In this document: positions 52,577 to 61,006 of the stretch, piece by piece
How the letters are laid out: each line of letters starts with the position of its first letter
Numbering within the stretch: position 1 is the stretch's first letter
Assembly: GCA_964510065.1 (NCBI GenBank)
Contig: CAZEAC010000016.1
Coordinates: 1 to 64,000 of the forward strand
Direction of reading: 5' to 3'
DNA from: CAZEAC01 sp964510065
Lineage (GTDB): Bacteria > Bdellovibrionota_C > UBA2361 > CAIXSY01
DNA length: 64,000 nucleotides
The notes under the pieces: generated by a model
Seen by the model: the letters and a program-made list of their open reading frames with translations, nothing else
The model's database searches: none
What the model was told of the DNA's origin: nothing
Program-made: the position numbers and the translations under genes

Positions 52577-53503
52577 TTACGGAAGGCCCTGGCGTCGCCG
52601 CGACGTACTGCGTCGATGTGCAGCAAGAAATTTTGCCGGAGTAGCGAGATCCAGTGAATAGTGTGGCCGCTCGTGGTTGTAGATAGAAATCGTTTCCTTT
52701 GTTGCGCCGAGGGCATCGCAAAAGTTACGGAACGTTGCATCAAGGAAAAATTCGGATTTAAGAATTCCGTTCACACGCTCGGCGACGGCATTCTCTCCTG
52801 GGCTACCGGTATCGGTCATGCTGATTTTCATCTTGAATCGGAAGAGAAGCTTCACATACTCAGCCGAGCAGTACTGTACTCCTTGGTCAGAATGATGAAT
52901 GCATCGTTGTGCTGCTCCCATGAAGAGCCGCGCCGCTTTGAGTGCGGCGATCGGCCCCCCGGCGTCCAGAGTCGGAGAAAGGAACCAACCGACAATGACT
53001 CTCGAAAAAAGATCGGTCACGAGCGACAGAAAGCAAAATCCTTCCTCGAGACGAAGGTACGTGATGTCTGAAACTATGACCTGAAAGGGGCGATAAAGCC
53101 TGCAATTCTGTATCAGATTGGGGTAGACAGGATGCCGATGTCCGCTATCGGTGGTCTTGTATCCGCGCTTTCGGGGGCGTACAAGAAGCCGCTCTTGCTG
53201 CAGAATTCCAAAAAACTTGTCTCGCCCAAACTTATAATCAAGGCGTACAATATCTTCCCTGAGCAGATGATATAGCTTCTTGCCACCGATTCGCGGCATT
53301 CGCCTGCGGATGTCGCACACAAGCTCAACGATAATCGCGATCTGAAACCGAGTCCGAAGAACCCTTTCCCCATGCTGATAAAATGCTTGCCGACTTATGG
53401 AAAAATGCGGCACAGTGCGCTGCACGCTCGACCGAGCCCCAACGCTCCCAGTGCCGCATTGCCGCGCTCTATCGCCCCTGACCAAAAGTTTTTTTAAGCT
53501 CAA
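52577..53503 (-). CDS. IS3-family transposase OrfB (DDE integrase)
   Basis: 308 residues in frame. It shows the rve core with Asp146 (SDITYL), Asp206 (HHSDQGVQY) and Glu242 (ENAVAERVNG), a DD(35)E spacing as expected for the IS3 family, preceded by the HTH_21-like RRMPRIGGKKLYHLLRED. The product would normally be made by a -1 frameshift from orfA on the A-run at about 53489-53495 (AAAAAAAC), so the first residues shown are not a true start. The orfA is damaged, so the element is probably inactive or depends on another copy. Confidence 0.85.
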   Translation of the reverse strand: MSLKKLLVRGDRARQCGTGSVGARSSVQRTVPHFSISRQAFYQHGERVLRTRFQIAIIVELVCDIRRRMPRIGGKKLYHLLREDIVRLDYKFGRDKFFGILQQERLLVRPRKRGYKTTDSGHRHPVYPNLIQNCRLYRPFQVIVSDITYLRLEEGFCFLSLVTDLFSRVIVGWFLSPTLDAGGPIAALKAARLFMGAAQRCIHHSDQGVQYCSAEYVKLLFRFKMKISMTDTGSPGENAVAERVNGILKSEFFLDATFRNFCDALGATKETISIYNHERPHYSLDLATPAKFLAAHRRSTSRRRQGLP

Positions 53504-53618
53504 TGCCCAGTTGTTCCTGTGCCTCTTCGATCAGCGATTCGTATGCTACCTTCTCCACCGTAAGCCGGGCTACCGCTCGCTCGAGCTCCCGCTTCTCTCG
53601 CTCAAGCTTAATAAATTC
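53469..53618 (-). pseudogene. 3' part of IS3-family orfA
   Basis: Minus-strand frame EFIKLEREKRELERAVARL and onward to ELKKTFGQGR, stop at 53469. This is the coiled coil and C-terminus of an OrfA. An 11-base tandem duplication (AATAAATTCTT units near 53608-53629) breaks the frame just upstream, and the N-terminal helix-turn-helix is not recognisable. Confidence 0.75.
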
Positions 53619-53707
53619 TTAATAAATTCCCTCGGAGACCGCGCGCAAGGAGCCTGATAACTTCGACTTAAATTTCCAATACTTAAGGAGAGAGGATCGA
53701 GCGCGGG

Positions 53708-54394
53708 CTAATCGCGCTTCTTCACCGGCCGATACCAATGTGCCCACGCAACGAAACGATCGAGTTTCCGCGTCTGCACCCAGATCTTGCCGCGCCCGGT
53801 AAAGCGACAGACCAGGCCTTCACCGGAGAAAAATAGTGACTTATAGCCGGCAACCGGGGATACCCGATACTGCAAGCCATCGGTGAACGCAACGATGTGT
53901 CCAGTATCTATCGCGATTGCTTCATCGGCATCATTCATTTCAATCATCGCGCCGAACGTATTGAACCAAAGATCACCCGTTCCTGAGCAGCGAATAAGGA
54001 AAAACGATTCGCCGGAGAAAAACCCCTTAGTAAAGCCCTGCCACTTACTTTCAGTGACAATGCCTTCGGTTGCAGCGACAAACCCGGAATTTTGCAGGTA
54101 CACGACCTCATTATTCAGGCGCAAGTGCTGCACCTCACCCGGGGCTGCCGGTGCGATCCCAATTTCGCCAGGCCCACCCTTCGAGCTAAATTCATTCAAA
54201 AAGAGCGACTCACCTGAAAGAAATCTCCCGAGTCCGCCCTTCAGTTTGGTCTTAAAGCGCACATTAGTATCCATTGTCGCCATTGCTGACGCTTCGACTT
54301 TTAGCACGCGACCTTCCGGAAGCTTTACTCGGATAAAAGAAAAATCCGGCTGCCCGTCAATTGTGAATTCAAGTGGTGCATTGGTATCAGTCAT
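53708..54394 (-). CDS. AIM24/TIGR00266-family protein (third of a tandem set)
   Basis: About 228 residues from the ATG at 54394, with GAGG about 10 bases upstream. The protein is all-beta with the repeated family pattern: GRVLKVEASAMATMD, GLGRFLSGESLFLNEF (GGESFF-type motif), PGEVQHLRL, DTGHIVAFTDGLQYRV and FFSGEGLVCRFTGRGKIWVQTR. This family forms trimers of double-psi-like beta repeats and includes mitochondrial Aim24. Function is not known in bacteria; membrane or stress roles are suggested. Here it is the last of three adjacent members behind an M48 protease gene, so co-expression is likely. Confidence 0.88.
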   Translation of the reverse strand: MTDTNAPLEFTIDGQPDFSFIRVKLPEGRVLKVEASAMATMDTNVRFKTKLKGGLGRFLSGESLFLNEFSSKGGPGEIGIAPAAPGEVQHLRLNNEVVYLQNSGFVAATEGIVTESKWQGFTKGFFSGESFFLIRCSGTGDLWFNTFGAMIEMNDADEAIAIDTGHIVAFTDGLQYRVSPVAGYKSLFFSGEGLVCRFTGRGKIWVQTRKLDRFVAWAHWYRPVKKRD

Positions 54395-54400
54395 GATCAA

Positions 54401-55078
54401 TTACCTCGCTCTAAGAAGCGGCCGAAGCGCCATTCCAAAACCGCGAACCTGGTGCGATTGACACCACACCGTACCACTTCCCTTAAACCTACAAACAAAC
54501 CCCTCGCCGCCGAGAAACGATGAGAACCAGCTTGCTCCCGCTTTTGATATTTTGAAATCTAATGTTTCTTCAAAAGCAATGATGTGTCCCGAATCGACGA
54601 TATATTCTCCATCTACTTTCACCGCATAAAGTGATCCGAATGAGCTTAAAACTACCGGACCACTTCCTTTCAGCTGAAGCCAAAAAAGTCCCTCGCCTGA
54701 AAAGAGGCTCTTAAATCCCTGCCATCCAAGATCCATCGAAACACCACTTGCCGCGGTTACAAACGATCCGCTTTCAGCAATAATTCCAACGCTTCCCATC
54801 TCGAGGACCAACATATCTCCAGGCAAAGTAGGCGCGAACAATACCTGGTCACCATCGTTGGTGCCGGTAAAGGTATTAATAAAGAATGATTCGCCAGCGA
54901 CAAGGCGCTTCAAACCCGCGAGCACACCACCGCTTCCTTTCGACTTTGTCGAGGTAGTAAGGTTGACATTGCCGCGCATCGCCAACATTGCGCCGCCTTC
55001 GGCATAACAGCTATCGCCTCGCCCAAGGGTTACGTTTGCCGCCGCGTTACCTGGACCCTTAATTATTTCAACTTTCAT
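54401..55078 (-). CDS. AIM24/TIGR00266-family protein (second of a tandem set)
   Basis: 225 residues. It shows the family hallmarks SCYAEGGAMLAMRGNV, LVAGESFFINTF, GDMLVLEMGSVGIIAESGSF, WQGFKSLFSGEGLFWLQL, DSGHIIAFEETLDFKI and FLGGEGFVCRFKGSG. It overlaps the upstream paralog by one base and ends 6 bases before the next start, so the three genes are tightly packed. Sequence divergence among the three (each roughly the same length) suggests an old duplication with separate roles, possibly a hetero-oligomer. Confidence 0.88.
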   Translation of the reverse strand: MKVEIIKGPGNAAANVTLGRGDSCYAEGGAMLAMRGNVNLTTSTKSKGSGGVLAGLKRLVAGESFFINTFTGTNDGDQVLFAPTLPGDMLVLEMGSVGIIAESGSFVTAASGVSMDLGWQGFKSLFSGEGLFWLQLKGSGPVVLSSFGSLYAVKVDGEYIVDSGHIIAFEETLDFKISKAGASWFSSFLGGEGFVCRFKGSGTVWCQSHQVRGFGMALRPLLRAR

Positions 55079-55743
55079 TAGAACCTTCTATTCAGCCAAG
55101 ACGCCAAACCGCCAATACTTCGTGTTTGTAGTTGAACATTGCCGGTGCCTTCGATACGAGTGACCATGCCTTCACCACCGAAGAAGCTACCGAAAATTCC
55201 ATTGGAGAGCTGCATTTTCAATTTCAAGTGCGGGTCGTAGGCCACAAGATGACCACTATCGACAATAAATTCACCATCAACTTTTTTGTCGATTATCGCG
55301 CCATAGCCGCCGTACCAGGCAGTACCCTTACCGCTCAACACAAGCTTAAATAAGCCTTCGCCGCCAATGTAGGAAGCAATCCCAGCCCAACGCACACCGA
55401 CGTGAACACCCGGTGTCGACATTATATAGGAGCCTGGCTCCAAGCAGAGCGAGTTCTCGCCGGTTAGTTCAATCGATCGAACATCACCAGGTGCGCCGGA
55501 GGTAACCACGAGCTCCTGCGTGCCCTGCGCATTGTTTGTGAAGTGATTTACAAAAAAAGATTCACCGCCTAAGAAGCCCCGTACAAGCGCTCCAAAGAAT
55601 CCATTATTGAGACGCGCCTCAAGATCGAGCGCGGACGACATGCTTGCCATCGCGCCGGACTCAGTAATAATTGTTTCTCCCGGGGCAAGCTCCACCCGAA
55701 TATAGCGAAACGCCGCTGTTCCCTTTATCTCAACTTTTGGCAT
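55078..55743 (-). CDS. AIM24/TIGR00266-family protein (first of a tandem set)
   Basis: 221 residues with the same beta-repeat motifs: ETIITESGAMASMSSALD, FLGGESFFVNHF, GDVRSIEL, YIGGEGLFKLVLSGKG, DSGHLVAYDPHLKLKM and FFGGEGMVTRIEGTGNVQLQTR. This is the copy closest to the family consensus. It follows the M48 protease gene by about 21 bases. All copies lack a signal peptide and a membrane helix, so they probably sit in the cytoplasm or on the inner face of the membrane. Confidence 0.9.
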   Translation of the reverse strand: MPKVEIKGTAAFRYIRVELAPGETIITESGAMASMSSALDLEARLNNGFFGALVRGFLGGESFFVNHFTNNAQGTQELVVTSGAPGDVRSIELTGENSLCLEPGSYIMSTPGVHVGVRWAGIASYIGGEGLFKLVLSGKGTAWYGGYGAIIDKKVDGEFIVDSGHLVAYDPHLKLKMQLSNGIFGSFFGGEGMVTRIEGTGNVQLQTRSIGGLASWLNRRF

Positions 55744-55764
55744 TCGAAAGGCCTCCCCAAATCG

Positions 55765-56940
55765 CTACACTTCATCTTCTTCATTCTCTTTCTCGTCTTT
55801 TACGCCGATTCGTTCACGTAACTCGCTTTGAATTTCAGCAAGCTCCTTTCCGAAATCACGATACTGCGTAGGCGAAAGCATTGCTAGTTTTTCTTTGAGC
55901 ACTGTTATCCGCTCCTCTGTACTCGGGTGTGTACTTAGAAAGCTTAAGCTCTTTTCAATTTTTCCAAGCCCCAGATCCTCTGCCTGCTTTTTGAATTTTT
56001 CGAATATATCGACCATTCCCTGAGGATCAATCTGCGACTGAAGCATATACTCAAATCCAACCGCATCAGCCTCGCGTTCGAAGTCTCGCGAAAACCCCAT
56101 TTGAATTAGACGTGGTCCCAAGTCCGTGAGCACCGCCAATGTTCCAGCGATATTACCTATTAGAAGGTCAAAAGCGGCGTAAATTCCAATCGCAGAGATC
56201 AAATTCCGTATTACATGGCGCTCGCTGACATGCGCGAACTCATGCGCGACGACACCCATCACTTCCTCGGCTCGCTCGGCGGCAAGAATTAAACCGGAAT
56301 TTACCACCACATACCCACCAGGCAGCGCGAATGCGTTGAGCTCATCTTCATGCGCAATAAAAACCTTAGGAGTTACCCCACTATTTGCCAGGGTCTCGGT
56401 AAGCGGGGCAACAAATGTGCGAAACTTTTCAGTGAGCTTTTTGTCACCGACGACTCCCTGTGAGGTTTTAAGTGCATCAAATAATACCGTACCAACTTTA
56501 TCTTCGACCGAGCGCGGTATCTGCCGCGCGACAAAGGCAGTTGCCGGATTTTTCAAGAAATAAAGTGCGACAAGGATGAGGCCGGTGATAAGCAGCCCTG
56601 AAAAGAGGATCGCCCTTCCGCGCGAGCGCTCTTTGTGCAGCGAGCCTAGCGACTCGCGTAACGTTGCACTATCAACATTCCTTAGCGCTGCCAGTATCTT
56701 CTTATCTGCGCTGTACACGCGCCATGAAGGAACGCTCGGGTTCGAGAAGAAATGAAGCCGGCCATTAGCACCGCCACTTTCAAGCACCATTCCGGAGTAC
56801 GGAATTTCGAATTTCGTATCTGCACCGACGAAGGTCAAACCGTGAGCACTCACACTAATGACGCCGCCCACGCGAGTCTGATCGGGACCACTACTGAGGG
56901 CAACTGCTTCAAAGCTTGGCGTCAATTCTTTATCGTTCAA
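55765..56940 (-). CDS. M48-family zinc metalloprotease, membrane-anchored
   Basis: 391 residues. The N-terminal ~105 residues form a small beta domain, and one transmembrane helix follows (~110-128). The peptidase domain has the zinc motif HEFAH (233-237), the third ligand Glu in DFEREADAVGFEYM (~290) and the surrounding VNSGLI and ADELNAFALPGGY of M48 (HtpX/BepA/Oma1-type) proteases. Such enzymes remove damaged membrane or periplasmic proteins. It heads the operon with three AIM24 proteins. In mitochondria, Oma1 is also an M48 protease, so an M48-AIM24 linkage is suggestive but unproven. The acidic C-terminus (EKENEEDEV) is unusual. Confidence 0.9.
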   Translation of the reverse strand: MNDKELTPSFEAVALSSGPDQTRVGGVISVSAHGLTFVGADTKFEIPYSGMVLESGGANGRLHFFSNPSVPSWRVYSADKKILAALRNVDSATLRESLGSLHKERSRGRAILFSGLLITGLILVALYFLKNPATAFVARQIPRSVEDKVGTVLFDALKTSQGVVGDKKLTEKFRTFVAPLTETLANSGVTPKVFIAHEDELNAFALPGGYVVVNSGLILAAERAEEVMGVVAHEFAHVSERHVIRNLISAIGIYAAFDLLIGNIAGTLAVLTDLGPRLIQMGFSRDFEREADAVGFEYMLQSQIDPQGMVDIFEKFKKQAEDLGLGKIEKSLSFLSTHPSTEERITVLKEKLAMLSPTQYRDFGKELAEIQSELRERIGVKDEKENEEDEV

Positions 56941-56996
56941 TTTATAAACCTCGTTTCAAAAGCGTCTTGCAAAAATGATTAAAATTGCTAGCAAGT

Positions 56997-57018
56997 ACAT
57001 ATAGATACGTCTATGTGT
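56997..57018. promoter_or_regulatory. Imperfect dyad upstream of the M48-AIM24 operon
   Basis: ACATATAGATACGTCTATGT followed by GT is a dyad with one mismatch per 9-base arm and a 4-base centre. It lies 57 bases before the M48 ATG on the minus strand, in the divergent gap to the gene at 57131. It may be an operator for either gene. Confidence 0.3.
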
Positions 57019-57078
57019 AACTTTTTGCAGCCAAATTTTTTGATCCGGCATCTTAACCTTTCGTAAGCGGCGGAAGGG

Positions 57079-57107
57079 TTGATAGGTGCCGCGCATAACA
57101 TTGTACT
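57079..57107 (+). promoter_or_regulatory. Possible sigma-70 promoter for the gene at 57131
   Basis: TTGATA (57079-57084) and TGTACT (57102-57107) are separated by 17 bases and lie 24 bases before the ATG, with GAGG at about 57120-57123 as ribosome binding site. The -10 match is weak, so this is a guess from spacing. Confidence 0.3.
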
Positions 57108-57130
57108 GCGTTCAACACTGAGGTTGAATT

Positions 57131-58189
57131 ATGGCTAGCATAGTAATTCTTGGAAATAGGGCAACAACAGAGTCTTTGGCCAACATGCTTACGGAAACCG
57201 AAGGCTTCTCGCGGTTGGTAATCGCGGAATCTGTCGGCACCATTCCCGCTTCCGATTCAAAGATCATCGACGCTCATAGCGTAAAAGGCGCGGCATTGAT
57301 GACCGAGATTCTAAAGCTCAGCACGAGCTCGAAACTGCTTTTTGTTGATGCTCGAGCCACCGCATCTCGCGCGACCTTAGCGGCGATGCTCAAAGAGATC
57401 GAGGATGACACCTCTAGCCAGGCATGGCTCATCTCGACAGAAGCAAAAAGCGAAACCATCGAGCTTTCGGAGCTGTCTGCCGAAGCGGCAATGAAACAGC
57501 TTACCGGAGCGGGAAGCTGGCCAAATGCGGCAATGGCAATGAAACGCGAATTCATCGAGCGCAACATCAATCTACATGCCGAGTCAATTCAAGAATTCCT
57601 TACCGCCGCGGCAATCGTGGCGATCGGCGAAAACGAACCGATTTCATGGACTTCCGAAAGCATTCGGTCAGATAGCGAGTCAGCCAAGCTTAGCAAAGCT
57701 GAAACCGCACGGATGCTTCGTCTGCTCGTAGATAGGAGCAACATTGAGGAGCTCTTCCCGGCGCACGATTGGATCCGCTATCAGGGCGAAGCCGCTGCCG
57801 CTTCGTACCACAGCCTAGCCGCAATTTTTCTCAAGCTCGATGAAATTGAGGCCGCAACAGAGTGCCTAAAGTTGAGTGACCAGTTTGAGGATAGCCCGCG
57901 TTCGTTGGCTCTCAAGGGACTTATCGCCGAGCGCAAAGGTGAAATTCTTGGTGCAGTCGCGAATATGGTTTCAAGCCTACAGGCGTACGAAAGCCGTAAG
58001 AAGAATGAGGGCGAATCGCACTACCTCACCTTCCGCCCGAAGAATATCGAAGTAATCAATGAAGAGCTTCGAAATGGTCTCCAAGCACTTAATAAGCGCG
58101 ACAACGAACGGGCCTTCAATCATTTTACCGAGGCGGTATTTAGCTTCGACACCTTTTATCGCGACTTCGGCGTACGAAGAGAAAAGTAG
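57131..58189 (+). CDS. Hypothetical protein with C-terminal TPR-like helices
   Basis: 352 residues. GAGG lies 7 bases before the ATG. Residues ~1-120 are an alpha/beta region starting ASIVILGNRATTESLANML with KLLFVDARATASRATL, resembling a nucleotide-diphospho-sugar or receiver-like fold but without recognisable catalytic residues. Residues ~120-200 are helical. Residues ~215-340 read as two or three tetratricopeptide-like helix pairs (AAASYHSLAAIFLKLDEIEA and LQALNKRDNERAFNHFTEAV). No signal peptide. It is likely a cytoplasmic scaffold or regulator. A structured element follows 3 bases after the stop. Confidence 0.7.
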   Translation: MASIVILGNRATTESLANMLTETEGFSRLVIAESVGTIPASDSKIIDAHSVKGAALMTEILKLSTSSKLLFVDARATASRATLAAMLKEIEDDTSSQAWLISTEAKSETIELSELSAEAAMKQLTGAGSWPNAAMAMKREFIERNINLHAESIQEFLTAAAIVAIGENEPISWTSESIRSDSESAKLSKAETARMLRLLVDRSNIEELFPAHDWIRYQGEAAAASYHSLAAIFLKLDEIEAATECLKLSDQFEDSPRSLALKGLIAERKGEILGAVANMVSSLQAYESRKKNEGESHYLTFRPKNIEVINEELRNGLQALNKRDNERAFNHFTEAVFSFDTFYRDFGVRREK

Positions 58190-58192
58190 AAG

Positions 58193-58278
58193 TCTCCCTT
58201 CTGAGTCAACCCCGCAGAGCCGAGGAAGAGGAGGTAGTTTCCCGTAACGGCAGCTTGGTAAACTTCGCAGAAGGGAGA
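58193..58278 (+). other. Structured element after a stop codon
   Basis: TCTCCCTTCTG (58193-58203) and CAGAAGGGAGA (58268-58278) form a perfect 11-bp stem enclosing 64 bases. A second hairpin (GCCG/CGGC with GGAA/TTCC above it) lies inside. There is no poly-U tail, so it is not a standard terminator; a 3' UTR structure or small RNA is possible. The rest of the 324-base gap (58190-58513) shows nothing I recognise. Confidence 0.45.
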
Positions 58279-58513
58279 TCGGAGTGTACATTCAGCAATA
58301 GCATCATATAGCGGCATACTAGGTGTCGATGGAGCGTAGCGTTTGAATGGCGCTAGCAAATCTATATAAGGATTAAGCGCGCCTCACGCGGCGTCGTCAG
58401 GTATATGCTTCGGCGATAGTGCGCGCTGCCCTCTTAAAGGGTAAAGTTATTACTTTCAGCGCTACCGCAAATCCCCAATTCCCGGTCGTAACAAGCAGGT
58501 TTATAGTCACGTT

Positions 58514-59398
58514 ATGGCCCCGCACAACGCCACCCCTACGACAAAATACCGCTCAGTAACATTTGCGGCGGTGAGCACGTTTCTTTCGCTCATACCGACT
58601 GCGTATGTGGCGTTCGCTTCAAATTCCGCCGTGTTGTTAGCTGACTTTATTCGCTGTGCGGTCGAGTTCGCGGCGATATTTCTCTCCTGGCTAGTCGTTC
58701 GGCGAATGATGCGAAGTGATTCGAGTTACTACGATTATGGTTTTGGAAAATGGGAGCAGCTCGCGAGCCTCGCCGTAGCTGTGGCAATGCTCGTGAGCTT
58801 TCTTCTAGTACTGCTGGTCGCTTTGAACCGGCTCTACGAACCGGCACGAGTCGAAAATGTTCTTGTTGGATTTGTCTTTTCGCTCCTTTCCGTGGGCGGC
58901 AATCTCGCACTCTGGCTGCATAATCGTTTCATAAGCAAACGCGAAAGTTCTCCCATTCTTGAGTCGCAGGCGAGGCTATTTCGCGCAAAAGCTATCGCAT
59001 CGCTCGTCGTAGTCGCCTCACTTGGCCTCAGCATGGCGCCGAATTTTGAATGGTTCATGTATGCGGATCCGCTGGGTGCCTGCATTGTTGCCGGATTTCT
59101 GCTCCATTCCGCGCTAGTTCTTTTCTCCTCGTCAATGCAGGACCTCCTTGATCGCTCCATTGAGGAAGCAAGAAGGCTCGCCATTTTGCATATTCTGGTG
59201 AAACACGAGTCACGTTATGAAGGGCTCGTTTCCCTGCGCGCCAGGCGATCGGGAGTTCAGACCTACGTTGATATCGAACTTGAATTCTCTGGCGACAAAA
59301 AACTTTCGGAAGTGACTTCAATTTGCGATCAGATCAGCGCCGATATTTCAGCCGGAATTTCAAAAAGCCAGGTCAATATCCGGCCTAGAGCACGCTAA
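58514..59398 (+). CDS. Cation diffusion facilitator (CDF)-like membrane protein, ligand-poor
   Basis: 294 residues. Six hydrophobic helices and a C-terminal ~85-residue domain are the CDF layout. The loop YDYGFGKWEQLASLAVAVAML matches the family's YGxGKxExLAxL, and DPLGACIVAGFLL matches helix VI. In helix II the usual D-x3-D reads LLADFIRCAVEF, keeping one Asp, and helix V lacks the usual H-x3-D, reading RAKAIASLVVV. Transport of Zn, Fe or Mn is therefore doubtful; it may carry a different cation or be a non-transporting paralog. It is close to a hypothetical protein on the opposite strand and has no metal-responsive gene beside it. Confidence 0.75.
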   Translation: MAPHNATPTTKYRSVTFAAVSTFLSLIPTAYVAFASNSAVLLADFIRCAVEFAAIFLSWLVVRRMMRSDSSYYDYGFGKWEQLASLAVAVAMLVSFLLVLLVALNRLYEPARVENVLVGFVFSLLSVGGNLALWLHNRFISKRESSPILESQARLFRAKAIASLVVVASLGLSMAPNFEWFMYADPLGACIVAGFLLHSALVLFSSSMQDLLDRSIEEARRLAILHILVKHESRYEGLVSLRARRSGVQTYVDIELEFSGDKKLSEVTSICDQISADISAGISKSQVNIRPRAR

Positions 59399-59420
59399 AC
59401 CCAGTCGCGACAACGCACTT

Positions 59421-60971
59421 TCACAATCTTGGGTCCGGAAACGTAGTCTCCACGAACCAGACATACGGTTTGGGCGCCAATCGCAGGTAACCCGGCACGG
59501 TGCTGGCATCTTCGGCAAAAAGAAGTCGCAACTTGTAAAGTAGCTCCTGACGGAGATACGAGATCGTTTGCGTGAGCGTTGCCGGTTTATTCCAAAGCTT
59601 AGAGAGGCTGGCAGTTTCCTGATTTTTCACCTCACCGAATGGTCGCATCGCTGCAATACTTGCGGGCTGCACATATTCCTCGCGTAACTTCTGCGCTGAC
59701 AGCGAGCTATCCGCGCCAGAAAAGTACCTCACGCAGTATGCGATTGCATCACTACTATGAAGGACAAGCAGCGGGCGAAACATCCGGGTATTTGTCTGAA
59801 GCTCTTGCCAACTTCTTGGATAATCCGGCAACAAGTACCGACGAAGCGTGTCCGGCGAACGATCACAAAGCGCCACTGCAATTTTTAATTTATACAATAA
59901 ACCAGTCAGATCTTTTTTTAGACTTTGCATTGATTCGGACGAATCGAGACTTCCGTGTTTTGCAATTATTTCATCGTAATAGCGCTTCGGATTAATCAGC
60001 AGCGCACAAAGATCCTTCGTGGGAATGGTAAGGATACGGTTAATCTTGGTGCGCCATCGTTCGTAGGTCATTACCGAGATTACCTCCTCGCCTTCGCTCA
60101 GAGGATTCATACGATAGAGTTGGCGCTTTCCGTCGAATTGTTTCACTTCTTCAATCAGCCGGAAATGCGCGTCTCGAATCGATTGTTTAATGAGTGGGTT
60201 CGAAGATGCGTTTACTTTGAGAAAATTACTGGCTGCGCGAAAAATATCAACATCGTTAAAGCGCATAAATGGAAATTCTGGCCGAAACCTCGATCGTAGC
60301 TGCGCCCGGACCAACGCCCATCTTTCGGGGAGAAAATAATTAAGGAAACGATTGGACATTGCCTTTGGCTTCCCAAGCAATGCTTCAACTTCGGTGCGAC
60401 CAAAAAGCGGCTCAACGCCGTACTCCTCGCCTGCTCTTCCACGACGCCGAAGGTCGGCGATCTTAATTTCGAATTCACCGGGGTAGCGCTTCAAGAATGG
60501 CATCGCCATAATCGAAGTGCCCATCGCCGCGACGGCAATGGTCGAGGTCGCGGAAAATAATGTTCCGAGGCGCCACCCGCCTGTTGCGCGCGAGACGCTT
60601 TCGTCGGCATCGTGTAGTGCCTTGACCATCGGAGGCGCAGTCTGTCTCCCCGCAGGATCCTGCCTCGATACCGCAAGCGAGTTCGACTGCTGTTTTGTAA
60701 ATTCATCGCGGACCGCTTGGCGTATAAGACTTTGAAGCTCTTCAGGTGAAATCTGAAGCACCTGTTTCGGGAGGGAGACCACATTAGTTGCTTGGACCGG
60801 CTCAACGGGAGGATTTTGGTCGATGCCTTCACGATCACACTGCGCACGGAGCGCTGGCGTAAATGCGGCGAGCGAAAGCGCGGCACCAAGCGCGCAGGTA
60901 TTTGAGCGCAATCTGTCCGCAAATCCCCGAGAGTGACTAGGTTTAGCGAGCGGATCGATTCTCACTCTCAA
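59421..60971 (-). CDS. Large exported protein of unknown function
   Basis: 516 residues, start uncertain (TTG at 60971 or GTG at 60965). A signal sequence runs to the Ala of PALRA (~43). Residues ~45-125 are polar, with a region predicted as coiled (LQSLIRQAVRDEFTKQQ). A hydrophobic segment TLFSATSTIAVAAMGTSIMA (~137-156) may be a membrane anchor. The remaining 350 residues are mixed alpha/beta with many Arg and Tyr (e.g. FLNYFLPERWALVRAQLRSR). I do not recognise the family. It converges on the CDF-like gene across 22 bases. Confidence 0.65.
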   Translation of the reverse strand: MRVRIDPLAKPSHSRGFADRLRSNTCALGAALSLAAFTPALRAQCDREGIDQNPPVEPVQATNVVSLPKQVLQISPEELQSLIRQAVRDEFTKQQSNSLAVSRQDPAGRQTAPPMVKALHDADESVSRATGGWRLGTLFSATSTIAVAAMGTSIMAMPFLKRYPGEFEIKIADLRRRGRAGEEYGVEPLFGRTEVEALLGKPKAMSNRFLNYFLPERWALVRAQLRSRFRPEFPFMRFNDVDIFRAASNFLKVNASSNPLIKQSIRDAHFRLIEEVKQFDGKRQLYRMNPLSEGEEVISVMTYERWRTKINRILTIPTKDLCALLINPKRYYDEIIAKHGSLDSSESMQSLKKDLTGLLYKLKIAVALCDRSPDTLRRYLLPDYPRSWQELQTNTRMFRPLLVLHSSDAIAYCVRYFSGADSSLSAQKLREEYVQPASIAAMRPFGEVKNQETASLSKLWNKPATLTQTISYLRQELLYKLRLLFAEDASTVPGYLRLAPKPYVWFVETTFPDPRL

Positions 60972-61006
60972 TTGAGCAAAGTATGTTATAAAAGGTCAGA
61001 TCCTGA

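Noticed and set aside
58193..58278. A cobalamin riboswitch (CCCGTAACGG resembles part of the core).
   Set aside because: It lies after a stop codon rather than before a gene start, and the B12 box and other conserved segments are missing.
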